Positions 46,736 through 58,674 of a DNA stretch of 64,000 bases are shown here, piece after piece. Under the pieces are notes generated by a model, which was given only the letters and a program-made list of their open reading frames with translations, had not been told where the DNA came from and searched no databases. The DNA lies in the NCBI GenBank assembly GCA_964017185.1, contig OZ024869.1, positions 63,936,931-64,000,930 of the forward strand, written 5' to 3'. The DNA comes from Rugalucina vietnamica (lineage: Eukaryota; Mollusca; Bivalvia; Lucinida; Lucinidae). A program made the translations under genes and the position numbers. Each line of letters opens with the position of its first letter. Position 1 is the first letter of the stretch.

Positions 46736-47400
46736 TTAGACACACAATATCTGACATTTCAGCAGAGGAGATCGGAGAACCAGGGAGGTCATTCCAATAT
46801 AGTCTGGGGAAAAACTATATATATGTAGACATTTCCCGGGAGACATTTGTACTTGCTGAAGGAATCTGAAATGCCAAGGAGTGTTGATTCCTGGGATAAG
46901 ATCATCCGTGGTATTTTTGGTCTCCCTTTCAGACCTTTGTAAAACAATAATTCTATTACCCTTCCTTCTTTTCTGCAGGGATTCCCATATCTTAGTTTTT
47001 AAGGATGCAAGTCGTACTACTTTTTTCATATATATAATTACAAACCTAGCACTTTCTCCACTCATCTATCAGACCTTTATAATGAGGGTCCCATACTGAG
47101 CTACCATATTCAAGAATATGTCTCACCATACCTTTATAGGCAGCTTCTCTAGCTCACATCTTGGGGGAAAGAAAACAGATTTTGTCTTAAAAACACAACA
47201 ACCACAAGGGTCCTATTGGCTTTAGTGCACACATTGCTGATGTGAGTATTCCATTTTAAATCCTTAGTTATTGCTACACCGAGATATTTGATACTTTCAA
47301 CTTTTCCCAACACTGTACATGTACCTTCAAGTTTGTAAGAAGCCTGAATTTTACTAGTCCGTTTGTTCGTCAGCTGTACCATGTTGAATTGGTTGGTCAT
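46736..47400 (-). pseudogene. CR1-like LINE ORF2 C-terminal fragment
   Basis: In minus orientation, NKRTSKIQASYKLEGT ... VESIKYLGVAITKDLKWNTH ... VCTKANRTL matches the post-RT region of CR1-like elements. After a gap and frameshift, LKTKIWESLQKRRKGNR and TDDLIPGI match the C-terminus. A YSFSPDYIG motif lies near its end. Catalytic motifs are absent and frames are broken. Confidence 0.75.
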
Positions 47401-47540
47401 CGTCGGGAAAGGGTCGGAGCCGTCCAGTACTGGAAGTAGGACTGAGCAGGTGTGATAAAATAATGCTTTGCAACAACTAAAAACATGAATCTATTTTTTT
47501 CAAATACCTCATAAATTCGTGCAGCCTGGCACGAAAACAC

Positions 47541-47576
47541 CTACCCTACCCTACCCTACCCTACCCTACCCTACCA
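47541..47576. repeat. (CCCTA)n microsatellite
   Basis: About seven CCCTA pentamers. It resembles, but is not, the CCCTAA telomere hexamer. Confidence 0.9.
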
Positions 47577-47629
47577 TAAAGGTAAAAGTAAAATGATCAG
47601 GAACTTGCAATGATCAGGAACTTGCGCAA

Positions 47630-49765
47630 TGGCGCATAACCTACCTCGAACTGCACAGTCCATATTCCTTAGTATGACTGATATGTTAGATGAGCTCCTA
47701 TATGCAGATGATATGGATAAGAATGTCAGCTCAGGGGCAAAATGCAAAGAGCCATGGATCAAGGCTCACGGTCATGTGATAACTTTAATCTCACAATCAG
47801 TACAAAAATACAGAGGTTGTACACCAAATAGCACATAGAAAACCGTAAAATGAACCAACCATCACTGTGAATGGACGAAAACTGAAAGTTGTTGATAAAT
47901 TCACCTTCCTGGCAAGCACTCGCTCCAGAGCAGTGCACAATGATGATGAGGTCACTGCTAGAATGGCAAAAGCTAGTATGGCATTCAGAAGACGCAGAGC
48001 AAATGTCTGGGAGCGAAATGGAATCAAGCGAATCACGAGAAACTGACTCTGAAATCCCCTCTAAAGGCACAAACCCATTCACCACCATGAAATCACAGTT
48101 GACCTTAAAGGGGCCCTTAAACTGTCAAATGGGCTTAAAGTATACAAGGCACCTGGGGCAGATAGCCTTAGTGCTAGGGTGTTAAAAGAGTGTATACAGT
48201 TCTGAAATTGCCCCCATTCTGGCCTATATCTACAATGAGTCACTTGCTCAGGGAGATGTACCAGATGATTGGCGACAGGCAAATATAGCATCAGTATTTA
48301 AAAATGATGAGATATGACCCTGATCATCATGGATTTCACAAAGGCCTTTGACAAGATGCCACACAGGAGACTACTCTACAAACTGCAAAACTACGGGATT
48401 AGATGATCTACTCACAAGTGGATCGCTTCATGCCTCTGAGTGCTTTCAAAAAGTGGTGTTAGATGGCCAAGCCTCAGATCCAGTCCCTGTACTATCTGGT
48501 GTCCCTTGAAAATATTCTTGCTGACTACCAGCACGGCTTCCGTAGCCAGAGGTCTTGCGAAACCCAGTTCTTTCATGACATGGTTAGTAGTAACCTGGAT
48601 CGAGCTATGAACCGGGGTCTTAGACAAACAGATGTGATCATTATGGATCGCTTTATGCCTCTGAGTGCTTTCAAAAAGTGGTGTTATATGGCCAAGCCTC
48701 AGATCTGTTCTAAAGCAGCTAAGACATTAAGTTTTCTTCAGCGCAATTTGGCACTTGCACCTAGGCACCTTGCTGCATATCTGAATCTGAATCTGACTGG
48801 TTTACTGGTGACACGCCAAATTGACAATACCTCACCAGGGGGGTGCGGGTGCGCTAGGAGGGAAATTAGTCCCTGGCTCAAACATTGGTTCGCCCTCAGC
48901 TCGAGTATGCAGCTCCTATTTGGCATACTGAGACAGAAAAGGAGGAGAAAGTGCAATGGACAGCAGCTAGTAGGTGGGTCTGCAGGTGATGACACGAAAG
49001 TGAAAGTGTAATACCAGTAGCGTCGACATGCTCTTGATGAACTTGAGTGGCCATCCCTGGAGGACCACAGGCTAAAGTCTTCGTTTCTTTTAAATATCTG
49101 ACCCCGGCACCCAGACTAAGATATACCAGGGCATCTCATGATTCACAGTACATAAGAGACATGTCCTATAGTGATGCCCTGGAGAATTCATTCTTCCCCA
49201 TCACTATTTCACCGTAGAATAGTCTTCCTTCCTCAGTAGTCGCATCTAAGACCACGAAAGAATTTAAGGCTCTTCACGGGCCCAACGTTTTAGTACCTCT
49301 GTTCAGCTTCTTGTAAATAGTTTTAATGGCCCATCCCGAATGTTTTTCCCCATTTTGCTAAATTCAAAATTTAGCCACCCAACTACACCTGAGGTAATAA
49401 TCAGAAACTTGATCGACTCAGGCTGACTGAGTAAGAAAGAAGGAAAGAAAGAAAGCTTGACACCCAGGGTTGTGGTACTGCCTACCATCTTGTATGCATA
49501 CCTGGACAGTATACCAATGTCATGCAAAACGTCATTTCCACTTAAGCTGTTTGAGAAAGCTGTTAAAATCAAGTGGTAAGGCAAGATTCTAGACACAGAG
49601 GTCCTGATAAAGAAAGCAGGGATGCAAAGCATGCATACTGTCTTAAAAGCTAGCACAGCTAAGGTTGGACTGGCCATGTTATAAGAATGCCTGATGAGCG
49701 CCTTCTATGGAGAACTACAGGATCAAGGTGGCCAGAAGAAATGCTACAAAGACACCCTAAGTGAC
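47630..49765 (+). pseudogene. LINE ORF2 remnant (RTE-like), split by another LINE
   Basis: The left part (about 47680-48035) reads DELLYADDMDKN (catalytic YADD), then in shifted frames LTVNGRKLKVVDKF-type sequence, HNDDEVTARMAKASMAF and ANVWERNGIK. The right part (about 49455-49765) reads VVVLPTILYAY, FEKAVKIKW, KAGMQSMHTVLK and FYGEL. Together they follow the order of a LINE ORF2 commonly annotated as endonuclease-reverse transcriptase in invertebrates. The CR1-type segment at 48060-49310 sits between them. Many stops and frameshifts. Confidence 0.65.
48060..49310 (+). pseudogene. CR1-like LINE RT remnants, scrambled, nested
   Basis: In several frames: LKVYKAPGADSLSARVLKE-like sequence (about 48135), YIYNESLAQGDVPDDWRQAN (about 48230), LIIMDFTKAFDKMPHRRLLY (about 48320), ENILADYQHGFRSQRSCETQ (48505) and LVRPQLEYAAPIWH-like sequence (about 48893). 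The usual order is disturbed: QHGFRS follows TKAFDK, and a GCCTCTGAGTGCTTTCAAAA segment is present twice (48431, 48658). This indicates internal duplication or rearrangement. Confidence 0.7.
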
Positions 49766-49867
49766 AAGTGACAAGTGACAAAGTTTATTCAGATGATATA
49801 GGCCTCCGGCCCAAAACATATATACAAGAACATATATACTGACATTAGCGCCATTTATACACAATCA

Positions 49868-50929
49868 TCATACTTGAAGATTGTTTCTTCTTTTCATTAT
49901 ATGAAAAATAAAGTTTGAAACCTGGTTGATTACATTGCTATCGCTCAGTGACAGGATGTTGAAAAATTCATGGAGTGACTTTGAGTTGTAGAGGTGTAAA
50001 GGGAGATAATTTTGTCTATCATCCTCGTAAAGAGGACAATCGAAAAATGCATGATATTCATCCTCAATGCAATACGAGTTATTATTTATCAGACAATAGC
50101 TGCATGTTCGGTATTCTCTTGGTAAATCTGAATGTCTTCCAACCTCAATGTTTAACTTATGATTTGAGCATCTAAATTTTGCAACTGATCTCCTTATTGC
50201 AAAAGGTAAATTGCTTACTAGATATCGCTCTACATTTAACATGGTTTTGAAATGCTGATAGTATTCGCACTTGGAAGAAGCAGTGACCTGTTCGTGCCAA
50301 TCTTGAATACAACAGTCAATAAGTCTTTGTCGGAATAGTTTCAAAAATGCAGGCACATCACCAACATCTTGGGATATCCAAACAAACCCAAATCCATATC
50401 TAAAGAGTAGATCGCGTACATTGCTAGCCCAGTTAATCCTATCAATTTCTGTATGTGACTTCAGCATTAAATAACAACTTTTTGGGTATCTACTATTGCT
50501 CATATGAAGCAAGTGGCACCAATATTTTATACACTTGTAGTAATAAACAGTACAAAGAAAATATCTCCCACATTCTCCAAGTGCCATACAATGATTAGCA
50601 TTTCTTGTCAAACCTAAAAATAATTTACAAAAATTTGCATGTACACTTTCAATATGTTCAGAGTATGAATGACCCCATATTTCCGCAGCATAGCAAAGAA
50701 CAGGAGTGACCATCGCGTCAAAAATCTTAAACATATCTTTGTATTCGAAACGGCCAAATTTTCTTTGATAATTTAAAATCGAGAAAATTGACTTTCTACC
50801 CTGTGCTACCAACATTTCTTTCGCTCGTGTCCATTTTAATTTTGGCGTAAAAAGAAGCCCCAAGTATTTGTAATGTGAAACTACTTCGACCGGTTGGTTG
50901 CGATATCTCCAGTGTTCATAAAATCTCAA
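49868..50929 (-). pseudogene. Third LINE, ORF2 C-terminal part with Cys/His motif
   Basis: It starts in the palm-thumb region (HWRYRNQPVEVVSHYKYLGL, FTPKLKW) and runs 353 codons. A Cys-x2-Cys ... His-x4-Cys motif (CSYC ... YHAFFDC) lies near residues 295-320, as in many LINE ORF2 C-termini. It is separated from the RT domain by one frameshift near 50955. Confidence 0.85.
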
Positions 50930-52355
50930 ATAGCCACCACTGCGAAAGACTAATTTTTGTTTTACCTAAATTTAGTTGCATTCCTGTAGATCGGCAAAAT
51001 TGATCAATAATATCAAGTTGTCGTTGTAGGGATGCAGCAGACTCTGCACAACCGGCTACGTCATCCGCAAAGAGTAAACATAAGATTTCAGGTACATCTT
51101 GTGTAATAAAGATACCATTTCTGCAATTTTCCCTCATTAAAGTAACTAAATCATTGATAAACAGGGTAAAAATTAACGGACTAGATACGCAACCCTGACG
51201 AGTTCCAATATGACAAGGGAAATAACTCGTGAGGCCTTGTTCTGTTTTCACGCAAGCGGATAGTTTACCATACATTGACTTCAGTATGTTTAAAAAATTA
51301 CCATGAATTCCTTTTTTTGCAAGACTGCAAAATAACTGATTATGTTGAATGCGGTCAAATGCCTTTGAGAAATCTATAAAAAGGCAATAGAATCTACCGC
51401 CTTCTTTCGATAAATACTTCTGTGCTATCGACTGCAGAATAAATATGTTATCTATGGTTGAATACCCACGGCGAAAGCCACCTTGTGCTTCATCAATAAT
51501 GTTATGCTCATCGCACCACTGTGTCAGCCTTGAAGTTAATACCGTCATAAAAACTTTGCTTACAATGTTAATCAAAGAGATTCCGCTAAAATTATCGGGG
51601 TTATGTTGAGAACCGTTCTTATGTATAGGGCAGATAATACTCTGTGTCCAGCTTTCGGGTACATTACCTGTCTGAAATATCCTATTGAAAAATATTGTCA
51701 ATAATGGTGCTATGAGAGCTGACGTATGCTGGAAGAGTTCAGCAACAAGACCATAGGAACCCGGGCTTTTTCCGGTTTTTAATTTCCGCAAAGCTGCCTT
51801 AACTTCTGATACAGAAAATGGATCATTCAAACAGTCTGCTGAATCCGCCGGTGCAAAAGTTTGCTCACCGTTTTCACCCTGCTCGTGAAAGTAAAAAAGT
51901 TCCTTAAAATAATTATACCATTGCATAGGAGAAATTTTTGATTTTATGCTTACAGTTCTTCCCTTTAATAAATTCCAGAACTTGGAGGGTATATTCCTAG
52001 CTTGAACTAATTTCTGTCTGTTTTGGCATTCGTATGCGCGTTTTATATCCCTACATATACCTTTAAATCTATTTCTTAGGTTAATATAGTTTCTTAAGTT
52101 ACATCTGGTACCAATAATTCTAAAAAGCCTAAGTGCTTGCATTTTCCGATTTCTCATCTCCTCGCAAACCGTATCCCACCATGGCTTATTACTAAATATA
52201 TTTCTCCTAATACCGTTATTATTACTGACCTTCATGAATTCGGCAGCAGAATAAAATAATTGCAAAAACATAGCGTTAGCTTCCTCTATATTCTCATTGA
52301 TAGAAGTTACAATTCGATCATAATTGCTATTCAATGTGTCCCTAAACTTATTTAA
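50916..52355 (-). pseudogene. Third LINE, reverse transcriptase domain
   Basis: RT landmarks: VKAALRKLKTGKSPGSYGLV, FSGISLINIVSKVF, AQGGFRRGYSTIDN, CLFIDFSKAFDRIQH (catalytic Asp), GTRQGCVSSPLIFTLFIND and LLFADDVAG (catalytic FADD). The frame is open for about 472 codons, then shifts at an A-run near 50955; the correct continuation is in the next frame. A linker lies upstream (PWWDTVCEEMRNRKMQALRL). Confidence 0.88.
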
Positions 52356-53695
52356 GGATTGAAGTTCAGATTTTTAGCTTTCACTGGATGATGAAAAACA
52401 TTAGGCTGGTTTAATGTCTGTGAAGCCCGAAGGGCTTCTCGGAGACATTAAAACAGCTAATGTTTTTCATCATCCAGTGAAAGCTAAAATCTGAATTTCA
52501 ATACTTATATTTACATTTTATATTATCAGTCAAGTATTAGATTTTTAATTGCGCATATCACCGTTCATTTTCATGTTATTTAAGGAATGAAATTCAGATT
52601 TTAGCTTTCACTGGATAATGAAAAACATTAGGCTGTTTTAATGTCTGTGAAGCCCGAAGGGCTTCTCGGAGACATTAAAACAGCTAATGTTTTTCATCAT
52701 CCAGTGAAAGCTAAAATCTGAATTTCAATACTTATATTTACATTTTATATTATCAATCGAGTATCAGATTTTTAATTGCGCATATCGCCGTTCATTTTTA
52801 TGTTATTTGACATTAAATCCCACTTAACGTAATTTTGGAACAGCCAAAACGTCAAATTTTCGCGCCTAACGTCATGGCGATACGCGACCAACGTCACGAC
52901 AACAAGAGTAAACAAACAACGTCACTGGATGTGTTTTGACGTCGCCCCGCCCATAGGCATGGCCTCTAGATCACGTGACTTAATGTTTTTCATTGGGAAA
53001 TGAAGAACATCAAAAAAGATACTTTCATCAAGGGCGATTGCAATAAAAATGTAAATATTTGACATTAAATCCGACTTAACGTAATTTTGGAACAGCCAAA
53101 ACGTCAACTTTTCGCGCCTTACGTCATGGCGATACGCGGCCAACGTCACGTCAACAAGAGTAAACAAACAACGTCACTGGATGAGTTTTGACGTCAGCCC
53201 GCCCATAGGCGTGGCCTCTAGACCACGTGATATAATGTTTTTCATTTAAGGATTGAAATTCAGATTTTAGCTTTCACTGGATGATGAAAAACATTAGGCT
53301 GTTTTAATGTCTGTGAAGCCCGAAGGGCTTCTCGGAGACATTAAAACATTTTCATGTTATTTGACATTAAATCCGACTTAACGTACTTTTGGAACAGCCA
53401 AAACGTCAAATTTTCGCGCCTAACGTCATGGCGATACGCGACCAACGTCACGACCACAAGAGTAAACAAACAACGTCACTGGATGGGTTTTGACGTCGCC
53501 GCGCCCATAGGCGTGGCCTCTAGATCACGTGACTTAATGTTTTTCATTGGGAAATGAAGAACATCAAGAAAGATACTTTCATCTAGGGCGATTGCAATAA
53601 AAATGTAAATATTGGAAAATGAAGAACATCAAGAAAGATACTTTCATCTAGGGCGATTGCAATAACAATGTAAATATTAAAAAATGAAGTTGATT
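52356..53695. mobile_element. Insert of palindromic and tandem units that splits the third LINE
   Basis: A ~130-bp palindrome, with loop GAAGCCCGAAGGGCTTC and arms AGCTTTCACTGGATGATGAA and AACATTAGGCTG, occurs at about 52365-52495 and 52590-52727, and in part at 53247-53348. It alternates with a ~240-bp unit (about 52807, 53060, 53362) rich in ACGTCA motifs and ending GATACTTTCATC-AGGGCGATTG. LINE sequence matches right up to both borders. Confidence 0.8.
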
Positions 53696-54494
53696 TTAAA
53701 TCGTCCCATTTGTATTTAACATATGGCTGACATTCGTGTTCGTCTTCGTCAACATTCAATACTGCTCTTTGATTTTGTTCTTGCAGAGAAATTACGCATC
53801 TTAATGGGAAATGCACGGATTCATCGCGATCCTCCACGCGGAATAAGGAGATATTTTCAAAAAGGTCAGTCGACGCAATGTTGTAATCGACGACGCTCGC
53901 TCCCTCATTTGCTATGCATGTGAACTCGCCCTTTTCGTCCCCCCTAATTCGCCCATTTAGTATATGTATATCAAGTAAACAGCACATCTGTACTAAAGAT
54001 TTGCCAAATGAATTATATGTATGTTCATCTTTGGTATTACGGGGCATCTCAAATGAGTCACCGGGATATGATATATCACCAAACACTTGCTCTAAATTAT
54101 CGTCTGGAATAAAGTCTAAGAATGTTTTGCATCTTGCGTTAAAATCGCCAGCTATAAACAAATGGCAATAAGGATATTCCGCTTTCGTAGTTATTAAGTA
54201 ATTTTCCAAGATTTTAACCCCGTCTTTTTCATCAGAGTCATTATAAATCACTGAACTTGCCGGTGATATATATGTAAAGCATATTATAATATTTTGCGTA
54301 TGGAACATAGACGTCTTGAAATACAAGAATACACAATTTTTGAAATTGCTATATATTCTGGTAACCTCATATTTATGCATTAGGGTGTTTTTCACAAACA
54401 CATTAACACCACCACTATTTCTAAAAGCCTCTCTGAAGGATTTTGACATACCAATGGGGTCTTTTGAACAGACTGCACAGTCCTGAGCGATCAA
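53696..54494 (-). pseudogene. Third LINE, endonuclease domain, 5'-truncated
   Basis: FRNSGGVNVFVKNTL, IICFTYISPASS, CHLFIAGDFNARC (the conserved GDFNAR motif), DIHILNGRIRGDEKGEFTCI and VVDYNIAS mark an apurinic-type endonuclease of non-LTR retrotransposons. The N-terminal ~70 residues are missing. The frame passes into insert sequence at about 53690, so the last ~30 residues before its stop at 53583 are foreign. Confidence 0.87.
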
Positions 54495-54620
54495 AGTGGC
54501 GAAGTATCATCAACAAAGGATCAGCTCTCTATGAAGGAAAGAGAACCTGTGAAGCTGAAAACGCAAAGCCAAGACCAGTGGGCCACGCTTTATTTGCAAC
54601 GGACAGTTTAGAGCTAGAAT
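54486..54620 (+). pseudogene. Possible LINE 3'-terminal fragment
   Basis: ERSKWRSIINKGSALYEGKR resembles the short conserved C-terminal motif (D/E-R-x-W-R...G) of RTE-like ORF2. Too short to be sure. Confidence 0.35.
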
Positions 54621-54679
54621 TGGCCTAGTCAGCTATCAAAGAATTCACCAACACACGTGAACTTTATTCAAGAAATAAG

Positions 54680-55320
54680 ATTAGAGAGATTAAAGGGAAA
54701 CATTACTATTTAATTCCCGCATATGATTTTCACGAAACTTCCTATGCTTCAAGATAATTGTATACTTGGACTAAAATCGAAATAAAAGTGGAGTGTCACC
54801 GGCCTCGTTTCCATGGTATCAGAACTTTTTGGATGTTTCTCGTGCATTCAGAAAACCGCACTCCTAGCGGACATGTGTTTTAATATATATGTTATTACTA
54901 CAAAAACAACTTAAACACACGATGAGTGTTATTTCCTTACATTTTGATACTATTTGCTCTTAATTAAACTGAGGAGATTACAGACCATGCACAATTAACT
55001 TTCCCGCCATCTTTTCAAACCTGGAAAAGTACGTATTTTTGCGATATCTCCTAAACTACGCATATGATTTTGATTAAATTACACCAACATATAGGAAACG
55101 TGGTAACCATTTAAAAGTTCAAATAAAAAGTGGGGGTCACCGGATTGCGTTGGAAGATATAGAGGGAAAACGTTCAATATTCCCGCCTTTTTCGCTTTAA
55201 CGCCAAACGTTGCACTGACGTGGCGTATATTTATGCGACGTCATCAACAGCGAAATAAACGTTTTCACATATAATTAGCCTAACTTTATACGCGAATTTC
55301 GGTATATCAACTGTGGCCAC
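54680..55320. repeat. Two diverged direct repeats
   Basis: CGCATATGATTTTCACGAAA ... AAATAAAAGTGGAGTGTCACCGG (about 54717-54803) and CGCATATGATTTTGATTAAA ... AAATAAAAAGTGGGGGTCACCGG (about 55058-55144) are related. No genes. Confidence 0.65.
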
Positions 55321-55335
55321 AGAACTTCAGTTTTA

Positions 55336-55515
55336 AAATAAAAATGAACAATATGTATACCCGCTTTAGGACTTAATTATGCAGAAACAAACAGAATAAT
55401 ATTCTACAGCTTGCAATGCCATTGAGAAATCAGAACAAAACGACGTTAAAACTACGCGTAACATGCACATCATGTGGCTAAACGCCGGCGTTGCGCAAAC
55501 AGTGTGCTCATAAAC
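55336..55515. repeat. Dispersed repeat R, copy interrupted by the next array
   Basis: Same sequence as 37605-37784. Its expected continuation (TTTACCCTTAAGGTCTCT) is found at 58309-58327, so 55516-58302 is an insertion. Confidence 0.85.
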
Positions 55516-58302
55516 AATATTCTAACACACCTCGCCTATATAGCCAATGGTTAAAAAACGTGTTATATTGTGCAACAATTTCACTGGGCGAATAAGCGTG
55601 ACGTTACGTTGCGGCTTTTGTGACGTCAGCTATCCCACAAAGCAGCGTTAGGCGGTGAAACGTCGTTTATGCACATAGCAAACGTAATAAATAGAGGATA
55701 TTCAAGATTTTGGAGTGAATATGAGTTTTATTTCATTGAGTGAAGTGAAAAAATTTTATATTTCATGAGTGCCGAAGGCACGAATGAAATATATAATTTT
55801 TCACTTCACGAGATGAAATAAAAGTCATATTCACGACAAAAACTTGAATTTTCTTTTTATTATATAGCATGTAGTCATTGTAACGTTGCGCGCTAAAGCA
55901 TATGACGTCAAAATCTTAAATGACGTCATTACGTCACGTCATTACGTCGCTATTGTGTGTGAACGTTCATTGCGTCAACAATAGCATAGATTATAAAATT
56001 TAGTTATGTATAAATTAGAAATAAAACGGTGGAATCGTAATTTGCGTATTCCCAAATCTTATATTTTCACATGTGAAAATATAACTTTTTTATATTTTCA
56101 CATGTGAAAATATAACTTTTTCAAATATTGGTTATATTTAATACATATCAGACTTGTATTTCTCTATATTTCATCACTTGCCATATAATAAATAGAGGAT
56201 ATTCAAGTTTTTGGAGTGAATATGAGTTTTATTTCATTGAGTGAAGTGAAAATTTTTTTATATTTCATGAGTGCCGAAGGCACGAATGAAATATATAACT
56301 TTTCACTTCACGAGATGAAATAAAAGTCATATTCACGACAAAAACTTGAATTTTCTTTTTATTATATTGCATGTAGTCATTGTAACGTTGCGCGCTAAAG
56401 CATATGACGTCAAAATCTTAAATGACGTCATTACGTCACGTCATTACGTCGCTATTGTGCGTTCATTGCGTCAACAATAGCATAGATTATAAAATTTAGT
56501 TATGTATAAATAAGAAATATTTATTTATTGCGTATTCCCAAATCTTATATTTTCACATGTGAAAATAAAACTTTTTTATATTTTCACATGTGAAAATATA
56601 ACTTTTTCAAATATTGGTTATATTTAATACATATTTCTCTATATTTCATCACTTGCCATATAATAAATGTGTGTAAATACCAGCATTGCAGTCAAATATT
56701 TGGCGGGATGGTGGAAATCTGAACGATATGGACGGTTTCAGCAACATTTATTCCGTCTATTGTGTGTTAGAATCGAAATAGATCAGCTCAAGTGCGTGAA
56801 TTGTTGAGTAATAACTAATGATTCACTGTTTGTCGGTCAGTTGTAAGAAGATAAATCACTCGCGCTCTGCGCTCGTGATTTGATCTTCTTTACAACTGAC
56901 CTCCAAACAGTGAATTATTACTCAACAATTCACTGCAAGAGCTGATCTATTTCTTAATTCTAACACACCTCGCCTATATAGCCAATGGTAAAAAAAACGT
57001 GTTATATTGTGCAATTGTTTTCTGAGAGGACTTTCGTCCGGAAGTGGAACACCGCGGCTTGGAGTTTGCGCCTATATAGCCAATGGTAAAAAAAACGTGT
57101 TATATTGTGCAACAATTTCACTGGGCGAATAAGCGTGACGTTACTTTGCGGCATTTGTGACGTCAGCTATCCCACAAAGCAGCGTTAGACGGTGAAACGT
57201 CGTTTTAGCGCACAACAAACGTAATAAGTGTGTGTAAATACCAGCATTACAGTCAAATATTTGGCGGGATATCTGCAATGCAATGGCGGAAAGCTGAACG
57301 ATATCGACGGTTTCAGCAACATTTATTCCGTTTATTGTGTGTTAGAATCGAAATAGATCAGCTCAAGTGCGTGAATTGTCGAGTAATAATTCACTGTTTG
57401 TCGGTCAGTTGTAAGAAGATAAATCACTCGCGCTATGCGCTCGTGATTTAATCTTCTTTACAACTGACCTCCAAACAGTGAATTATTACTCAACAATTCA
57501 CTGCTAGAGCTGATCTATTTCTTAATTCTAACACACCTCGCCTATATAGCCAATGGTAAAAAAACGTGTTATATTGTGCAACAATTTCACTGGGCGAATA
57601 AGCGTGACGTTACTTTGCGGCATTTGTGACGTCAGCTATCCCACAAAGCAGCGTTAGACGGTGAAACGTCGTTTTAGCGCACAACAAACGTAATATGTGT
57701 GTGTAAATACCAGCATTACAGTCAAATATTTGGCGGGATATCTGCGATGCAATGGCGGAAAGCTGAACGATATTGACGGTTTCAGCAACATTTGCTCCGT
57801 TTATTGTGTGTTAGAATCGAAATAGATCAGCCCAAGTGCGTGAATTGTTGAGTAATAATTCACTGTTTGTCGGTCAGTTGTAAGAAGATAAATCACTCGC
57901 GCTACGCGCTCGTGATTTGATCTTCTTTACAACTGACCTCCAAACAGTGAATTATTACTCAACAATTTACTGCTAGAGCTGATCTATTTCTTAAACAAAC
58001 GTAATAAGTGTGTGTAAATACCAGCATTACAGTCAAATATTTGGCGGGATATCTGCAATGCATTGGAGGAAAGCTGAACGATATCGACGGTTTCAGCAAC
58101 ATTTATTCCGTTTATTGTGTGTTAGAATCGAAATAGATCAGCTCAAGTGCGTGAATTGTTGAGTAATAATTCACTGTTTGTCGGTCAGTTGTAAGAAGAT
58201 AAATCACTCGCGCTACGCGCTCGTGATTTGATCTTCTTTACAACTGACCTCCAAACAGTGAATTATTACTCAACAATTCACTGCAAGAGCTGATCTATTT
58301 CT
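55516..58302. repeat. Composite insertion of foldback units rich in TGACGTCA motifs
   Basis: Unit a (about 175 bp, TTCTAACACACCTCGCC to CAAACGTAATA, containing TTGTGACGTCAGC) and unit b (about 300 bp, GTGTGTAAATACCAGCATTA to GAGCTGATCTATTTCTTAA) alternate. b copies start near 56665, 57229, 57695 and 58013. Each b unit is a long hairpin around CACTCGCGCT-CGCGCTCGTG. Between the first a and b lie two ~498-bp copies (55690, 56190) of another hairpin, with loop GTGCCGAAGGCAC. These end in paired TATTTTCACATGTGAAAATA palindromes. Confidence 0.88.
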
Positions 58303-58460
58303 TAAGTAATGTTTACCCTTAAGGTCTCTACTTTCTTCAATCTTGAATTAACTATGTTTCGACTTCATCACAGTGCCTCACCGCAACCATATTTTTACAC
58401 CTTGTTTTGACCTGTCCTTCCCCTCCTCGTTAAAGATCATACAAAGGTTTCCCATTGTAT

Positions 58461-58471
58461 GAGAGAGAGAG

Positions 58472-58502
<31 letters not shown>

Positions 58503-58518
58503 AAGGGAGAGAGAGAGA

Positions 58519-58595
<77 letters not shown>

Positions 58596-58635
58596 ACGAA
58601 CGTATTGACTATTTGTGTTTTTAAGAAAGAAAACT

Positions 58636-58672
<37 letters not shown>
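58461..58672. repeat. (GA)n microsatellite, two blocks
   Basis: GA runs at 58461-58591 (slightly interrupted) and 58637-58672, then AAACAAACAAAC. The Arg/Glu reading frame is a repeat artefact. Confidence 0.97.

Positions 58673-58674
<2 letters not shown>

Larger units (their letters stand above)
49766..54494 (-). mobile_element. Third LINE: endonuclease + RT, 3' TTGTCAC repeats, interrupted
   Basis: The 3' end is at 49766, where the minus strand closes with three TTGTCAC units. ORF2 continues upstream through a C-terminal zinc motif, RT and linker to 52355, is broken by a 1.3 kb palindromic insert, and resumes at 53696 in the endonuclease, which is cut near 54494. Short 3' tandem repeats instead of poly-A are typical of several LINE clades (CR1/L2, RTE, I). 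The clade is not certain. Confidence 0.85.
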
